A DNA stretch of 64,000 nt from an uncultured Clostridia bacterium (GTDB lineage: Bacteria; Bacillota; Clostridia; TANB77; CAG-508): assembly GCA_934182465.1 (NCBI GenBank), contig CAKPRG010000003.1, positions 1 through 64,000 of the forward strand, written 5' to 3'. The notes below the pieces were generated by a model that did not search any database, was not told the DNA's origin, and worked only from the letters and a program-made list of their open reading frames with translations. Position numbers and translations under genes: made by a program. Shown here piece after piece: positions 28,402-38,077 of this stretch (positions are counted from its first letter, which is position 1; every line of letters starts with the position of its first letter).

Positions 28402-28458
28402 AAAATACATCTTTAGAATTAATTATTTTAATTCATAAAAAGATGTATTTTGTTTTTT
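28402..28458 (+). terminator. Terminator of the TetR gene
   Basis: AAAATACATCTTT (28402-28414) pairs with AAAGATGTATTTT (within 28438-28451), with an inner stem GAATTAATT/ATTTTAATTC. GTTTTTTATT follows on the plus strand. It lies just past the TetR stop. Confidence 0.8.
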
Positions 28459-28561
28459 ATTAAATTATTTTGGTTTTTAATACATATTTGCAAAATCTAA
28501 ATATGCATATTATTTAGATTTTATATATTTAAACTCTCTAAATTATTTTAAGTTTCTTTAA

Positions 28562-30817
28562 TTATCCAACTTTTTCAAATTGTGAATTGTATAATTCTGC
28601 ATAAGATCCATTTAATTTCATAAGTTCTTCATGGTTACCTTGCTCTACAATATTTCCATTTTTCATAACTAAAATTAAATCAGCATTTTTAATTGTAGAT
28701 AATCTGTGTGCTATAATAAATGAAGTTTTTCCTTCTGTTAATTTATCCATAGCTTTTTGTACTAATTCTTCTGTTCTTGTATCTACATTACTTGTAGCTT
28801 CATCAAGAATTAAGAATGGTGCGTCTTGAAGCATAGCTCTTGCAATTGTTAATAATTGTTTTTGACCAGCAGACAAATTATCATTATCTGAAACTTCAGT
28901 ATTATATCCATGTGGTAGAGTTTTTATAAAATGACTTAGTCCTACTGTTTCACATACTTTTTCTACTTGTTCATCAGTAATTCCTTCTTTATTGAAAATT
29001 ATATTTTCTTTTATTGTTCCACTACATAACCAAGTATCTTGAAGTACCATTGTAAATAAATTGTGTATGTTTTCTCTTGTTAAATCTTTTGTAGAAACTC
29101 CGTCTATTTTTATATCTCCTGAATTAATTTCATAGAATTTCATAAGTAAATTTACCATTGTAGTTTTTCCAGCACCAGTTGGTCCAACTATAGCAATTTT
29201 TTGTCCTGGCTTAGCTATTGCACTAAAATCTTTTATTGTAGGTTTTTCATTTCCATCATAGTAAAATTCTACATTATCAAATTCTATTTTTCCTTTTACA
29301 TCTGCTCTTTCTAATTTATTTGTAATATTGCTTTGATCTGACATTTCAGGCTCATCTGCAAATTCAAATACTCTTTCACTAGCAGCTGCTGTAGATTGAA
29401 GTGATGTTAGAGCTTGTGCAATTTGACTTAATGGAGATGTAAATAATCTTACATACATAATAAATGCAACTATTACACCAAATGTAGTTAAATTATTCAT
29501 TGTAAGTAAAGCACCAGCTATACAAACTGCAACATATCCAAAGTTTCCAATGAAGTTCATCATTGGTTGCATTAATCCAGATAAAAATTGACTTTTCTGA
29601 TTGCAATTATAAACTTTTTTGTTTAATTCATCAAATTTTTCGTCTGCTTCTCTTTTTCCATTATAAACTTTTACTACATTTAGTCCAGAATAAATTTCTT
29701 CTATATGACTGTTTAAATTTCCTAATTCTACTTGCCTTGCTATAAAATATTTTTGTGATTTTTTTAAAACAGCAAACATAAAAACAAATCCAATAGAACT
29801 TGAGATTATTGCAGTTAAAGCCATAATCCAGTTTGTGTAAAACATCATTATTATTGTTCCAACAAATAATGTAATTGAACTAACTAATGTAGCTAAAGAT
29901 TGGTTCATTGATTGAGCTATTGTATCAACATCATTTGTAACCCTTGATAAAATATCTCCAGTTTGATGTTTGTCAAAATATTTTAAAGGCAATTTATTTA
30001 TTTTTTCTGAAATTCTAGTTCTTAAACTTTTAGCAAATTTATTTGCTACATCTGTCATAGAAATTGATTCTATATAGTTAAATAATGCACTGCATAAATA
30101 AATTGCAACTAAAAATAATGCAATTTTTTGTATTGCTTTCATATCCATTTTAGGTTCAATAACAGATTTTATGCTTTCTGGCATTTCATCTATTTTACTA
30201 TATAATTTGTTTGCATTTATGTTAGAATTATCAGCTTCTTCTGAACTTTCTTGATTTTCTGAAGTTGTGCTAAAACCTAAGTCATTCATAGCTTTTAAAA
30301 ATGTATATTGATCTTCAACAGATATTTTTGCACCATCTATTTCAATTTCTTTAAATAATACATTTTTCATTTCATCAGATATATTTGCTATATCGAAATT
30401 AGAATCTGATGTACTAGAATTTTGATTTGCTAATTGAGTTTGAATTTGATCTAAACTCATTCCCATAGCTTGCATTTGTTTTATTTGTTGTTCTTTTAAA
30501 GTTTTCATTCCTTCTTGCATATTGTCTTTTATAGTTGTTGTAAGTAATTGCAAATTATCTTTATTTACTACTAAACCTTTTGAAATTTCATCAGTTAAAT
30601 CTGATAATTTATTAGGTGCTACTATTGACAAAATTGAACTTAATGCTGCCAAAACTAATGAAATAACAATTAAAACTTTAAATCTATTTAATTCACTAAA
30701 TAATCTTTTCATAGCTGATTTGAAATCATTAGCTTTTTCTCCAGGTGCACCACCACCCATTGGACCTCTTCCAACAAATTTTCTAGGAGGTCTAGACATT
30801 TTTTCATTATTACTCAT
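28562..30817 (-). CDS. ABC exporter subunit with large extracellular insertion
   Basis: This 751-residue fused membrane/ATPase half-transporter has Walker A VGPTGAGKTTMVNLL, Walker B FLILDEATSNVD with catalytic Glu, and an H-loop IIAHRLS. Its signature is LSAGQKQ rather than LSGGQ. Between helix 1 (about 47-67) and helix 2 (about 232-252) lies an insertion of about 160 residues, rich in Gln, Ser and acidic residues, predicted outside the cell; ordinary exporters have a short loop. Its start overlaps the end of the partner gene by 8 nt, so the two form a heterodimer. SD is AAAGGAGGA. Confidence 0.93.
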   Translation of the reverse strand: MSNNEKMSRPPRKFVGRGPMGGGAPGEKANDFKSAMKRLFSELNRFKVLIVISLVLAALSSILSIVAPNKLSDLTDEISKGLVVNKDNLQLLTTTIKDNMQEGMKTLKEQQIKQMQAMGMSLDQIQTQLANQNSSTSDSNFDIANISDEMKNVLFKEIEIDGAKISVEDQYTFLKAMNDLGFSTTSENQESSEEADNSNINANKLYSKIDEMPESIKSVIEPKMDMKAIQKIALFLVAIYLCSALFNYIESISMTDVANKFAKSLRTRISEKINKLPLKYFDKHQTGDILSRVTNDVDTIAQSMNQSLATLVSSITLFVGTIIMMFYTNWIMALTAIISSSIGFVFMFAVLKKSQKYFIARQVELGNLNSHIEEIYSGLNVVKVYNGKREADEKFDELNKKVYNCNQKSQFLSGLMQPMMNFIGNFGYVAVCIAGALLTMNNLTTFGVIVAFIMYVRLFTSPLSQIAQALTSLQSTAAASERVFEFADEPEMSDQSNITNKLERADVKGKIEFDNVEFYYDGNEKPTIKDFSAIAKPGQKIAIVGPTGAGKTTMVNLLMKFYEINSGDIKIDGVSTKDLTRENIHNLFTMVLQDTWLCSGTIKENIIFNKEGITDEQVEKVCETVGLSHFIKTLPHGYNTEVSDNDNLSAGQKQLLTIARAMLQDAPFLILDEATSNVDTRTEELVQKAMDKLTEGKTSFIIAHRLSTIKNADLILVMKNGNIVEQGNHEELMKLNGSYAELYNSQFEKVG

Positions 30818-32573
30818 TTTCTAATTCCTCCTTTGAAAGTTGTGATAAAGCAATTTGTTTGTAAACTTCACAATTTTTAAGAAGTTCTTTGTGAGTTCCT
30901 TCTCCAACAACTTTACCATCATCTAATACTATAATTTTATCAGCATTAATAATAGTACCAATTCTTTGTGCTACTATTAAACAAGTACTATCTCCTGTAT
31001 GTTCTTTTAATGCTTTTCTTAAAACAACATCTGTTTTGTAATCCAATGCAGAGAAAGAATCGTCAAATATGTATATTTCTGGATCTCTTGCAATAGCTCT
31101 AGCAATTGACAATCTTTGTTTTTGACCACCAGATACATTTGTACCACCAGAAGCTATATGAGTATTGTATTTATCATCCATTCTTTCAACAAAATCTTTT
31201 CCTTGAGCGACTTTTATTGCCTCTTTTATTTGATCTTCTGTAAGTTCTGGTTTTCCGTTATCACCATAAGCTACATTTGAAGCAACCGTTCCATCAAACA
31301 TAACAGCTTTTTGTGATACATAACCAATTTTATTATGTAGAAATTCGCTTTTGTATTCTCTTACATTTACACCATCTACCAAAACTTCTCCTTCTGTTGT
31401 ATCGTAAAATCTTGGTATTAAATTAATTAATGTTGATTTTCCACTACCTGTTGATCCTATAAAGGCAACTGTTTGACCTCTGTCTGCTTTAAATGAAATA
31501 TCTCTAAGTAAATATTCCTCTGCATCTGGGTATTTGAAAGATACATTTTTAAATTCTACTGTACCTTTTTCGCTAGTTGTATCTTTGTCTATTGTACCTT
31601 CTTTTATGCTTATTTCTGTATCTAAAACTTCATTAATACGTTTTGCAGAAACTTGTGCTCTAGGTAACATCATAAATATCATTGCTAACATTAAGAATGA
31701 CATTATAATTTGCATAGCATAAGAACTGAATACAACCATATTTCCAAATAAAGTTAATTTATCTGCCATTAAAGCATCTTTTATTAGAGATGCACCTACA
31801 AAGTAAATAGCTAATGTTAAAAAATACATTACTAAATACATTATTGGTGAAAGTACAGCAAAAGCCTTTTGATTGAATAATTGTAGATTTGTTAAATCTG
31901 TATTTACATCTTCAAATTTATTTTGTTGATATTCTTCAGCATTAAAAGCTCTTACAACTCTAATACCAGTTAAATTCTCTCTTGTAACATTGTTCAATTT
32001 ATCTATTAATTTTTGAACTTTGTTAAATCTTGGTAATACAATTGCAATTAAAATTCCAATTGTAGTAAGTAATACACCTACTGCAACAGCTGTAATTGCA
32101 CTCCATTGCCAACTTTTATTTGAAATTTTTGTAATTGCCCAAGCTGCTGTAATCGGTGCTTTTATTAAAAGCTGTAACCCCATTGCAACAAACATTTGAA
32201 CTTGAGTAATATCGTTTGTAGTTCTTGTTATTAAACTACTTGTTGAAAATTGTTTTACTTCATGCATTGCTAAATTTTCAACTTTATCAAATAATTTTTT
32301 TCTGACTTTCATTGATAAAGTTGCAGAAATTGTTGCTGTCATATATCCAACTATAATAGCTGATAATAAACTGCCCAAAGCACATGCAAGCATATAGCCA
32401 CCATTTTTTACAATTTCGCCCATTTGACTACCTTCTGTTTGTACAAGAACAGTTATTTCTGACATGTAATCTGGCATTTTAAGTTCTAACCAGACTTGTC
32501 CAACAATCAAAACAAAGCATATTAAAGCCATTAATAACTCTTTTTTTCCAAGAGTTTTAAATAGTTTAAACAT
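30810..32573 (-). CDS. ABC exporter subunit (degenerate-site partner)
   Basis: This 587-residue half-transporter of usual length has a six-helix domain, Walker A GSTGSGKSTLINL, signature VSGGQKQRLSIA and Walker B IYIFDDSFSALD. The residue after Walker B is Asp, not the catalytic Glu, which is the hallmark of the degenerate site in heterodimeric exporters of the BmrCD/TM287-288 type. The H-loop is VAQR, with Gln instead of His, in line with that. It is first in the two-gene operon. SD is AAAGGAGA. Confidence 0.94.
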   Translation of the reverse strand: MFKLFKTLGKKELLMALICFVLIVGQVWLELKMPDYMSEITVLVQTEGSQMGEIVKNGGYMLACALGSLLSAIIVGYMTATISATLSMKVRKKLFDKVENLAMHEVKQFSTSSLITRTTNDITQVQMFVAMGLQLLIKAPITAAWAITKISNKSWQWSAITAVAVGVLLTTIGILIAIVLPRFNKVQKLIDKLNNVTRENLTGIRVVRAFNAEEYQQNKFEDVNTDLTNLQLFNQKAFAVLSPIMYLVMYFLTLAIYFVGASLIKDALMADKLTLFGNMVVFSSYAMQIIMSFLMLAMIFMMLPRAQVSAKRINEVLDTEISIKEGTIDKDTTSEKGTVEFKNVSFKYPDAEEYLLRDISFKADRGQTVAFIGSTGSGKSTLINLIPRFYDTTEGEVLVDGVNVREYKSEFLHNKIGYVSQKAVMFDGTVASNVAYGDNGKPELTEDQIKEAIKVAQGKDFVERMDDKYNTHIASGGTNVSGGQKQRLSIARAIARDPEIYIFDDSFSALDYKTDVVLRKALKEHTGDSTCLIVAQRIGTIINADKIIVLDDGKVVGEGTHKELLKNCEVYKQIALSQLSKEELENE

Positions 32574-32619
32574 TATATTTCTCCTTTCTAAAATTTATAC
32601 GAATTTAAATAAAAATAGA

Positions 32620-32646
32620 GATTAGAAATATCCTTATTTTCTAATC
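32620..32646 (-). terminator. Hairpin between the GshF-like and ABC exporter genes
   Basis: GATTAGAAA (32620-32628) pairs with TTTCTAATC (32638-32646). On the minus strand TCTATTTTTATTT follows. It may end the GshF-like transcript. Because it is also close to the ABC start (47 nt), it could be an attenuator for that operon. Confidence 0.55.
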
Positions 32647-32800
32647 CCCCTCCAATGTTTTTATATTATACTACTAAATTTTTTCTTTTGCAAGAACTTT
32701 TTTGCGATTTTAGAAATCAATTTTTTATAATTTTATAAAAAAATTACTTACTCTTGCATTTCATGTTGCACTATAAAAATCATTTTTTAACTATTAAAAT

Positions 32801-34570
32801 TTATTTTAATTTTTTCTCTGGTAATAAATCTAGCAATTTTAAAATAGCGATTCCTATTTTTTCACCTTTCCCCTCATACGGCCATTCATTTATTGAATAA
32901 CCTGGATTATCATTTATTTCTATTATAGAATATTCTTCTTTTTCGATATTATCTATAATAATATCAACACCACATATTTTAGCTTCAAATGCTTTAGCTG
33001 CTTTTTCTGCAATCTTTTTAAAATAAATTGGCATATAGTCTGTCATATCTATACTTTCTCCACCAGTTGAACAATTTGAATTTGTCCTTAAAAATACTCT
33101 TTTATCTTTTGGTAAAATAGAATCAAAATTGTAACCTTGTAGTTTTAAATATTCTACTACTGGTTCATCCATTTTTACTGGTGCTCCTGTTAAAAAATGC
33201 CATGGTTCTTTGTTTTTTGTTTCAATTAATTCTTTAATAGTTGATTTTCCATCACCTACTACACTAGCAATTCTTCTATGTGCTACACTTAAACATTTTC
33301 CATTTATTACTAAAAACCTGTATTCCATACCTTTTACATATTCTTCGATAAGAACATTGTTATCAAATTCAAATGCATAGTTTATTGCATTTGAAATTTG
33401 TTTTTTAGATGCTGGCTTTGCAAATACTGTAATACCAGTACCATAATTTGTGTTTCTTGGTTTTACAACTAGTGGATTATTGTAAAAAGGTTCAACTAAA
33501 GCTTCTTTGTCTGACTGCTCCATATCCTTTTCTAGTAAAATAGCTTTCGGAACACAAAGTCCATGTTCTTGCATAATCTCCTTTGATGTGAATTTATCAT
33601 CTGTAATAATTGGAAAGATATATGTATCTCTATCTGTTTTGTTTCCTTCTATTACAAATTCTTCTTTTCCTTTTGTGCTTAATTGAACAACGCTTTTCGC
33701 CTCATTCAATACTTCATAATCTACACCTTGTGAAATTGCATCTTTTATTAAAACTACAGATTCAGCAACTAGCTTTTTATATTTTTGCATACAATATCTT
33801 GCATTATAACCTTCTTCTGCGTATTCTTTTGCTAACTTTTCAATTTCTTCTTTTTCTAAATTTATTCCTTCAAAATGTTTTGATTTTTCTTTTAATTCAA
33901 ATTTTAATTTATTTAATCCATTTTTAAATCCAAATGAATATTTTTCATTTAATTTTTCTAAAAACTTTATTTCTTCTTTTAAATTTCTAGAATTATCATC
34001 TTCTAAGCAACTTAAAGCAAATCCTACTAAAAAAGTACAATCACTTTCAGATATACCATTTTTATTAAATTGATTTAATTTTATATTTGTTATTTGTATA
34101 TTTGATTTTCTTGCTTTAACCTTACAAATACCATAAATTTTTTCAAACATTGTTTGTTTTTCTTCAAAATTTTCTTTAATTTTTAAGTATGCATCTTCTA
34201 AATTTTCTGGTAAATTTGAATCTATTTGTTTTAACTTTTCATAAAAATCTTCGTTTAAGCTAATTGTAATCTTAGCATAAGTATTATCTGCTTTATAGTT
34301 TGTTTCTGGCCAAATATATTCTTCTATTTTGTAAAGTTCTTCAATAACAACATTTGTTATTTCTTCAAATTTATTATATGCAGTAGCAATACTATTTTCA
34401 AATGGTGTTGCTATCTTTAATATAGATTCATCATCTTCATTACAAAAGATAAATCTATTTGTTTCAGGATTTCCAAATGCTTTTGGAAATCCTTTTTGTG
34501 ATTTACTATTCTTTTTATTTATTCTTAATGCTTCTCTTTCAATTTTTATATTATATTTTTCTAAATTCAT
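32801..34570 (-). CDS. GshF-like ATP-grasp ligase with reduced glutamate-cysteine ligase half
   Basis: The C-terminal half (about 320-589) is a full glutathione-synthetase-type ATP-grasp domain, with VVKPRNTNYGTGITVF, EEYVKGMEYRFLV and EINDNPGYSINEWP. The N-terminus matches the start of bifunctional GshF (REALRI at 12-17, GFPKAFGNPETN at 27-38, EEYIWPETN at 83-91). The middle of the GCL domain is missing: the total is 589 residues against about 750, and I cannot find the family LDxNP substrate motif. The linker SVVLIKDAISQGVDYEVLNE matches GshF. It may no longer make gamma-glutamylcysteine, or may ligate another dipeptide. SD is AGAGAGGA. Confidence 0.8.
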   Translation of the reverse strand: MNLEKYNIKIEREALRINKKNSKSQKGFPKAFGNPETNRFIFCNEDDESILKIATPFENSIATAYNKFEEITNVVIEELYKIEEYIWPETNYKADNTYAKITISLNEDFYEKLKQIDSNLPENLEDAYLKIKENFEEKQTMFEKIYGICKVKARKSNIQITNIKLNQFNKNGISESDCTFLVGFALSCLEDDNSRNLKEEIKFLEKLNEKYSFGFKNGLNKLKFELKEKSKHFEGINLEKEEIEKLAKEYAEEGYNARYCMQKYKKLVAESVVLIKDAISQGVDYEVLNEAKSVVQLSTKGKEEFVIEGNKTDRDTYIFPIITDDKFTSKEIMQEHGLCVPKAILLEKDMEQSDKEALVEPFYNNPLVVKPRNTNYGTGITVFAKPASKKQISNAINYAFEFDNNVLIEEYVKGMEYRFLVINGKCLSVAHRRIASVVGDGKSTIKELIETKNKEPWHFLTGAPVKMDEPVVEYLKLQGYNFDSILPKDKRVFLRTNSNCSTGGESIDMTDYMPIYFKKIAEKAAKAFEAKICGVDIIIDNIEKEEYSIIEINDNPGYSINEWPYEGKGEKIGIAILKLLDLLPEKKLK

Positions 34571-34650
34571 AAAAATTCCTCTCTTACTTTTATATGAAAA
34601 TATATATTTTTTTAATATTTAATTTCTAAAATATATTATTATTTCTTAAA

Positions 34651-35661
34651 CTATATGTGAGCATATTCAAGTTCAATATTGTTTAATACCGGTACTCTTT
34701 CGTTTCCAGCAGCAGTATTTCCAACTTCTAACTCAATGTTTAATGCATTTATTGGCTTTATTTCATGATAACATACTACATTTTCATTAACTTTTGTTGT
34801 ATACTGCTTTTTCTCTGTTGCATTATTTTCCAATACATTGCTTAAGTTTGAAAATAACTCATAGTTTGAACAATTTGAGTAAGAAAATAAAGTATTGGTA
34901 TTTTCGAATTGCTTTGTACCATCTAAATCAATTTCAACAATAAATGTTGGAGCTTCTGTAAGATTTCCTTGCATATTTATAATTTCATAATATCCAGGCA
35001 TAATCAAATTAATATTTAACCCTTCATCTTTTAATTCTTTTACTGCACATGAAATAGCATTTAAACTATTCTTGTTTCTACAGTCAATTTCAGAAATTAA
35101 TCTAATTTTTTCTTCTTTGTTAAAATTGTAAGCTCCTCGTATAGCTGATTTAAACAATTCTCTACCAATGCCTTTTATTCGATTTCCAAAAATATCTGTT
35201 GTATTTTGTTTTGCTAAAACACCAGTAATTGATAAAACAGTTTCATTTTTAGTTGGAAAATATGGATTTTTTAAAATAGAATTATTTTTTTCTAATTTTA
35301 CTGTTGTTGCTCCAACTATTTCTTCTTCAATCCCATTGTTTTGTGTTGCAAGAATTACAGGATATTTATAAATATTTTGCATTATTTGTTGTATGTTTGG
35401 TATGTGCATAAAATCTTTATTTCCTGTAAAATTTCTGTCATAAAAATATGTAAGTTCAAATAGTTTATCAATTAATTTTGCTTTTTCTCTAATATTTTGG
35501 AATAAATAAAAATTGATGTTAAAAGCATTTTTATTTTTCTCTTTAAACTTTTTTGATGTTTCCTCCATTTCTTTGTTATAATATTTGAACGCTTTTACCT
35601 TAGTTGTGTTTAACTTTGCAAAAACCTGCGTTCGGGGTTTTGATTTTTTCTTCTTTTTCAT
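34651..35661 (-). CDS. GNAT-like N-acyltransferase domain protein
   Basis: This 336-residue protein probably has an acetyl-CoA-type acyltransferase core near residues 115-215. GIGRELFKSAIRGAYNF looks like the CoA-binding loop and helix, and IDCRNKNSLNAISCAV like the following Asn-containing motif. The N-terminus is strongly basic (MKKKKKSKPRTQVFAKLN). The C-terminal 110 residues are beta-rich and unassigned. It lies upstream of the GshF-like gene by 80 bp, so the two may be co-transcribed. The substrate is unknown and the family assignment is by motif only. Confidence 0.6.
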   Translation of the reverse strand: MKKKKKSKPRTQVFAKLNTTKVKAFKYYNKEMEETSKKFKEKNKNAFNINFYLFQNIREKAKLIDKLFELTYFYDRNFTGNKDFMHIPNIQQIMQNIYKYPVILATQNNGIEEEIVGATTVKLEKNNSILKNPYFPTKNETVLSITGVLAKQNTTDIFGNRIKGIGRELFKSAIRGAYNFNKEEKIRLISEIDCRNKNSLNAISCAVKELKDEGLNINLIMPGYYEIINMQGNLTEAPTFIVEIDLDGTKQFENTNTLFSYSNCSNYELFSNLSNVLENNATEKKQYTTKVNENVVCYHEIKPINALNIELEVGNTAAGNERVPVLNNIELEYAHI

Positions 35662-35783
35662 AAAAAAGACTCCTGTTTTTAAATTAGTAAAAGGCCAATG
35701 AACTTATTTTTTCTTTGCTTCGGTTCATGTTCTAGTATCTTAATAATACATATAAAGCTTTAAAAATAGGCATTTTTAAAATT

Positions 35784-35954
35784 TTAGGCTCTTCTACAAG
35801 ATTTATCATACTCGGATTTTGCAAAAAAATCAATTTGAAAGGAAGTCAAATTAAATTCAATTTCTTCCATTTTTTCAATATTTTTCATTTTTGTACAACA
35901 TTTTACTTTCGAAATCCATTGTTTTAATCGTTTTCTTTCACTTTTTCTATATAC
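35784..35954 (-). CDS. Possible small or decayed ORF
   Basis: A 56-codon open frame in the 406-bp gap 35662-36067 ends KSEYDKSCRRA before TAA and looks protein-like (FNLTSFQIDFFAK). It has no good start: the only in-frame ATG would give 34 residues without an SD. Another frame carries a start (MQKMKFEYIEKVKEND) that runs to a stop. The pattern fits a short gene with a frameshift or a chance frame. I cannot decide. Confidence 0.25.
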   Translation of the reverse strand, partial: VYRKSERKRLKQWISKVKCCTKMKNIEKMEEIEFNLTSFQIDFFAKSEYDKSCRRA

Positions 35955-35992
35955 TCAAATTTCATTTTTTGCATATAAGATTTTTCGACATA

Positions 35993-36052
35993 TAAAAAAG
36001 CAAGTCTAAGATTTTCTAACAAATGCAAATTTTAAGAAACTCTAAGACTTGC
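35993..36052 (-). terminator. Terminator of the sortase operon
   Basis: GCAAGTCTAAGATTTTCT (36000-36017) pairs with AGAAACTCTAAGACTTGC (36035-36052) at 16 of 18 positions. Six T follow on the minus strand. It lies 16 nt past the last gene of the sortase operon. Confidence 0.8.
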
Positions 36053-36067
36053 CATATATTTTCACAA

Positions 36068-36907
36068 TTAATTTTTCTCTTCAATATTTTTACTACTAAA
36101 AATACTACTAATTACAATTCCAACAAAACCTATAATTGCATAAATAATTCCATTGTTTATTATTTGTTCTAATATATTTGAAATAATCTTTACTACAATC
36201 TCTGAAATTGCATCACTAAAGATTACAATGTTATTTATATTTATTTTTGCTTTAATATATACATTTAATAATATTAAAAATGCACCAGCAACCAATACTG
36301 CAATAGCAAGAGTTGAAAGTATTTTGGCTTTTTCTTTTATATTTATTAGCATTAATAAAATCACACATACAACTGAACTAGCTAAAATAATTTTATTTGC
36401 TAAATCTTTGTATTCTGTAATTTGACTGTAAACAGAATGAATTTTTTGCATGTAATTTGTATGTAAAAGTGTATCTTCATAAGCTGAACAAATATTATTT
36501 GCAAATGCATCTACTGCTTTTTGCTCTGTTGCAGAAAAACTTCTGCCATTAATAGAATCACTTATATTTGAAAGTAATTTATCTTTTATAGATTGTGTAT
36601 CTACAGAAAATTCTTTACCTTCATATACATTGTCTATTATTGCATTTGTATCTGATTTTATTTTTTCTTCTGTAACTATATTTTTTATTACTTCTTCATC
36701 TAAACCTGATTGATAAATATAATTTTCAAAACTTGAATTTACATATTCAACTAATTTTTCATAATAATTATTTTCTTCCATTTTTGCTAAAATATAGTCT
36801 TTACTTAGCAATGTTTTTGAAAAAATGTTTAGACCAGTATAAACTATTAATAAAATAGATAAAACTGTAATAACTACAAAATTTAATATTGTTTTAAATA
36901 CTTTCAT
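36068..36907 (-). CDS. Hypothetical membrane protein of the sortase operon
   Basis: This 279-residue protein has an N-terminal membrane helix (about 8-30), an extracytoplasmic helical domain (about 35-165) and three C-terminal helices. I do not recognise a family. Its ATG overlaps the sortase stop (TAATG) with GGGGGTGA before it, so it is translated in step with the sortase. That context suggests a role in anchoring, assembly or sensing of the sorted protein; this is inference. Confidence 0.8.
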   Translation of the reverse strand: MKVFKTILNFVVITVLSILLIVYTGLNIFSKTLLSKDYILAKMEENNYYEKLVEYVNSSFENYIYQSGLDEEVIKNIVTEEKIKSDTNAIIDNVYEGKEFSVDTQSIKDKLLSNISDSINGRSFSATEQKAVDAFANNICSAYEDTLLHTNYMQKIHSVYSQITEYKDLANKIILASSVVCVILLMLINIKEKAKILSTLAIAVLVAGAFLILLNVYIKAKININNIVIFSDAISEIVVKIISNILEQIINNGIIYAIIGFVGIVISSIFSSKNIEEKN

Positions 36908-37533
36908 TAATTTTCACCCCCATTTTCAAGTTCTGCATACAATACATATCTTTGAGTTGCATATCCTATATTATTAAATGGGTAACAAGTGTATACCATA
37001 AGTATTTCTTTTTGGTCTTGTATTGGTAATTTATCTGTTTCTGTTTCTTTTATAAGTTGCATATCATAAATTTTATAATTAAATTCACCATACGAAGTTT
37101 TTACTGTAATTTTGTCTCCTTTTTTCACTTCAGAGAATCTTCTAAACATATTTTTTGAATTGTGTCCCATATAAATTATAGATCCACCTTCTCCTGGAAA
37201 ATAACTTCCACTAGAATGTCCTACACCTTTTTTTAGAATTTCTAATGTATCTCCAAAATATACTGGCACATCTACATTTATGCTTGGTATTTGTATAGTT
37301 GCATATTGAGTTCCATATTCAGGATAATTTTTTAATTTTTTGTTTTCAAACTCAATTGGCTTTATTTCTTTTTGGTCTGTACTTATTGAAATTTTGCTTA
37401 CTATTGAAATAGTTTCATCTATTTTAGCCCCAAAAATTAAACGAATTACAAAAACAATAGTACATAAAACAAATAAAGCAACTATTATATCTATAATAGT
37501 TGCTTTTAAAAAATTTGCAAATTTACTATGCAT
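36907..37533 (-). CDS. Class D-like sortase
   Basis: This membrane-anchored transpeptidase cleaves a sorting signal and links the surface protein to the wall. An N-terminal helix is followed by the sortase barrel. The catalytic His (YMGHNS, H124 from this start), Cys (VYTCYPFN, C183) and Arg (TQRYVL, R195) are all present, and TCYPF is the class D-type active-site block. The frame opens at a TTG at 37551, but the ATG at 37533 overlaps the end of the substrate gene, suggesting coupled translation. It is the middle gene of a three-gene operon. Confidence 0.9.
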   Translation of the reverse strand: MHSKFANFLKATIIDIIVALFVLCTIVFVIRLIFGAKIDETISIVSKISISTDQKEIKPIEFENKKLKNYPEYGTQYATIQIPSINVDVPVYFGDTLEILKKGVGHSSGSYFPGEGGSIIYMGHNSKNMFRRFSEVKKGDKITVKTSYGEFNYKIYDMQLIKETETDKLPIQDQKEILMVYTCYPFNNIGYATQRYVLYAELENGGEN

Positions 37534-38044
37534 TAGCTTTTTTTCTTGCAACTAAACCAGCTGCTAGGGCTACTACTGCGATTGAAGAAACTGCGATTGC
37601 AATTCCTGTGTTATTTCCTGTATAAGCTAATTTTCCATCTTTAGATGAAATTGTTTCGATTAATTTTCCATCTTTGTAAACTTCAACAGCACCTGTTTTG
37701 TATGTTAAAGTAACTCCTAAAATGCTAGCTACATTGTTAGCTTTTGTTTTTAAAGTTGCTTTTTCATCAGCTGTTAAATCTTTGTAATTTGTTTTTCCTG
37801 CATTTTCCATAACTTTTACAGCAGCTTCTGCTTCTGCTACTATTTTGTTTGCTTGGTCTTCTGTTACAGGGTTATCTGCTAAGTATCTTTCCATTTTTAC
37901 TTTGTCTGCAGATGTTACTCCGTATTTAGATCCCATGTTATATAATTTTTCTGCTAATTCAGAACTTGTTGTAGCATTAGCGAATGTTGTTGCTACACAT
38001 ACAAGCATTACAAATAAGATTGCAATTACTATACTTTTTTTCAT
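37526..38044 (-). CDS. Sortase-anchored surface protein (LAYTG sorting signal)
   Basis: This 172-residue secreted protein has a signal peptide (1 to about 24, ending FANA), a helical domain (25-110), a short beta part (TYKTGAVEVYKDGKLIE) and a complete C-terminal sorting signal. That signal is LAYTG (139-143), a hydrophobic helix (about 148-165) and the basic tail ARKKANA. LAYTG departs from LPxTG in the proline position. The SD is GAAAGGGGA and it has its own promoter. It overlaps the sortase gene, so it is the dedicated substrate. Confidence 0.9.
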   Translation of the reverse strand: MKKSIVIAILFVMLVCVATTFANATTSSELAEKLYNMGSKYGVTSADKVKMERYLADNPVTEDQANKIVAEAEAAVKVMENAGKTNYKDLTADEKATLKTKANNVASILGVTLTYKTGAVEVYKDGKLIETISSKDGKLAYTGNNTGIAIAVSSIAVVALAAGLVARKKANA

Positions 38045-38077
38045 TTTAATATTCCCCTTTCATGAAAATCTAGATTC

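Noticed and set aside
35690..35735. ATGAAC / GTTCAT inverted arms as a regulatory palindrome
   Set aside because: The arms are only 6 bp and 19 bp apart in AT-rich sequence, with no promoter next to them.
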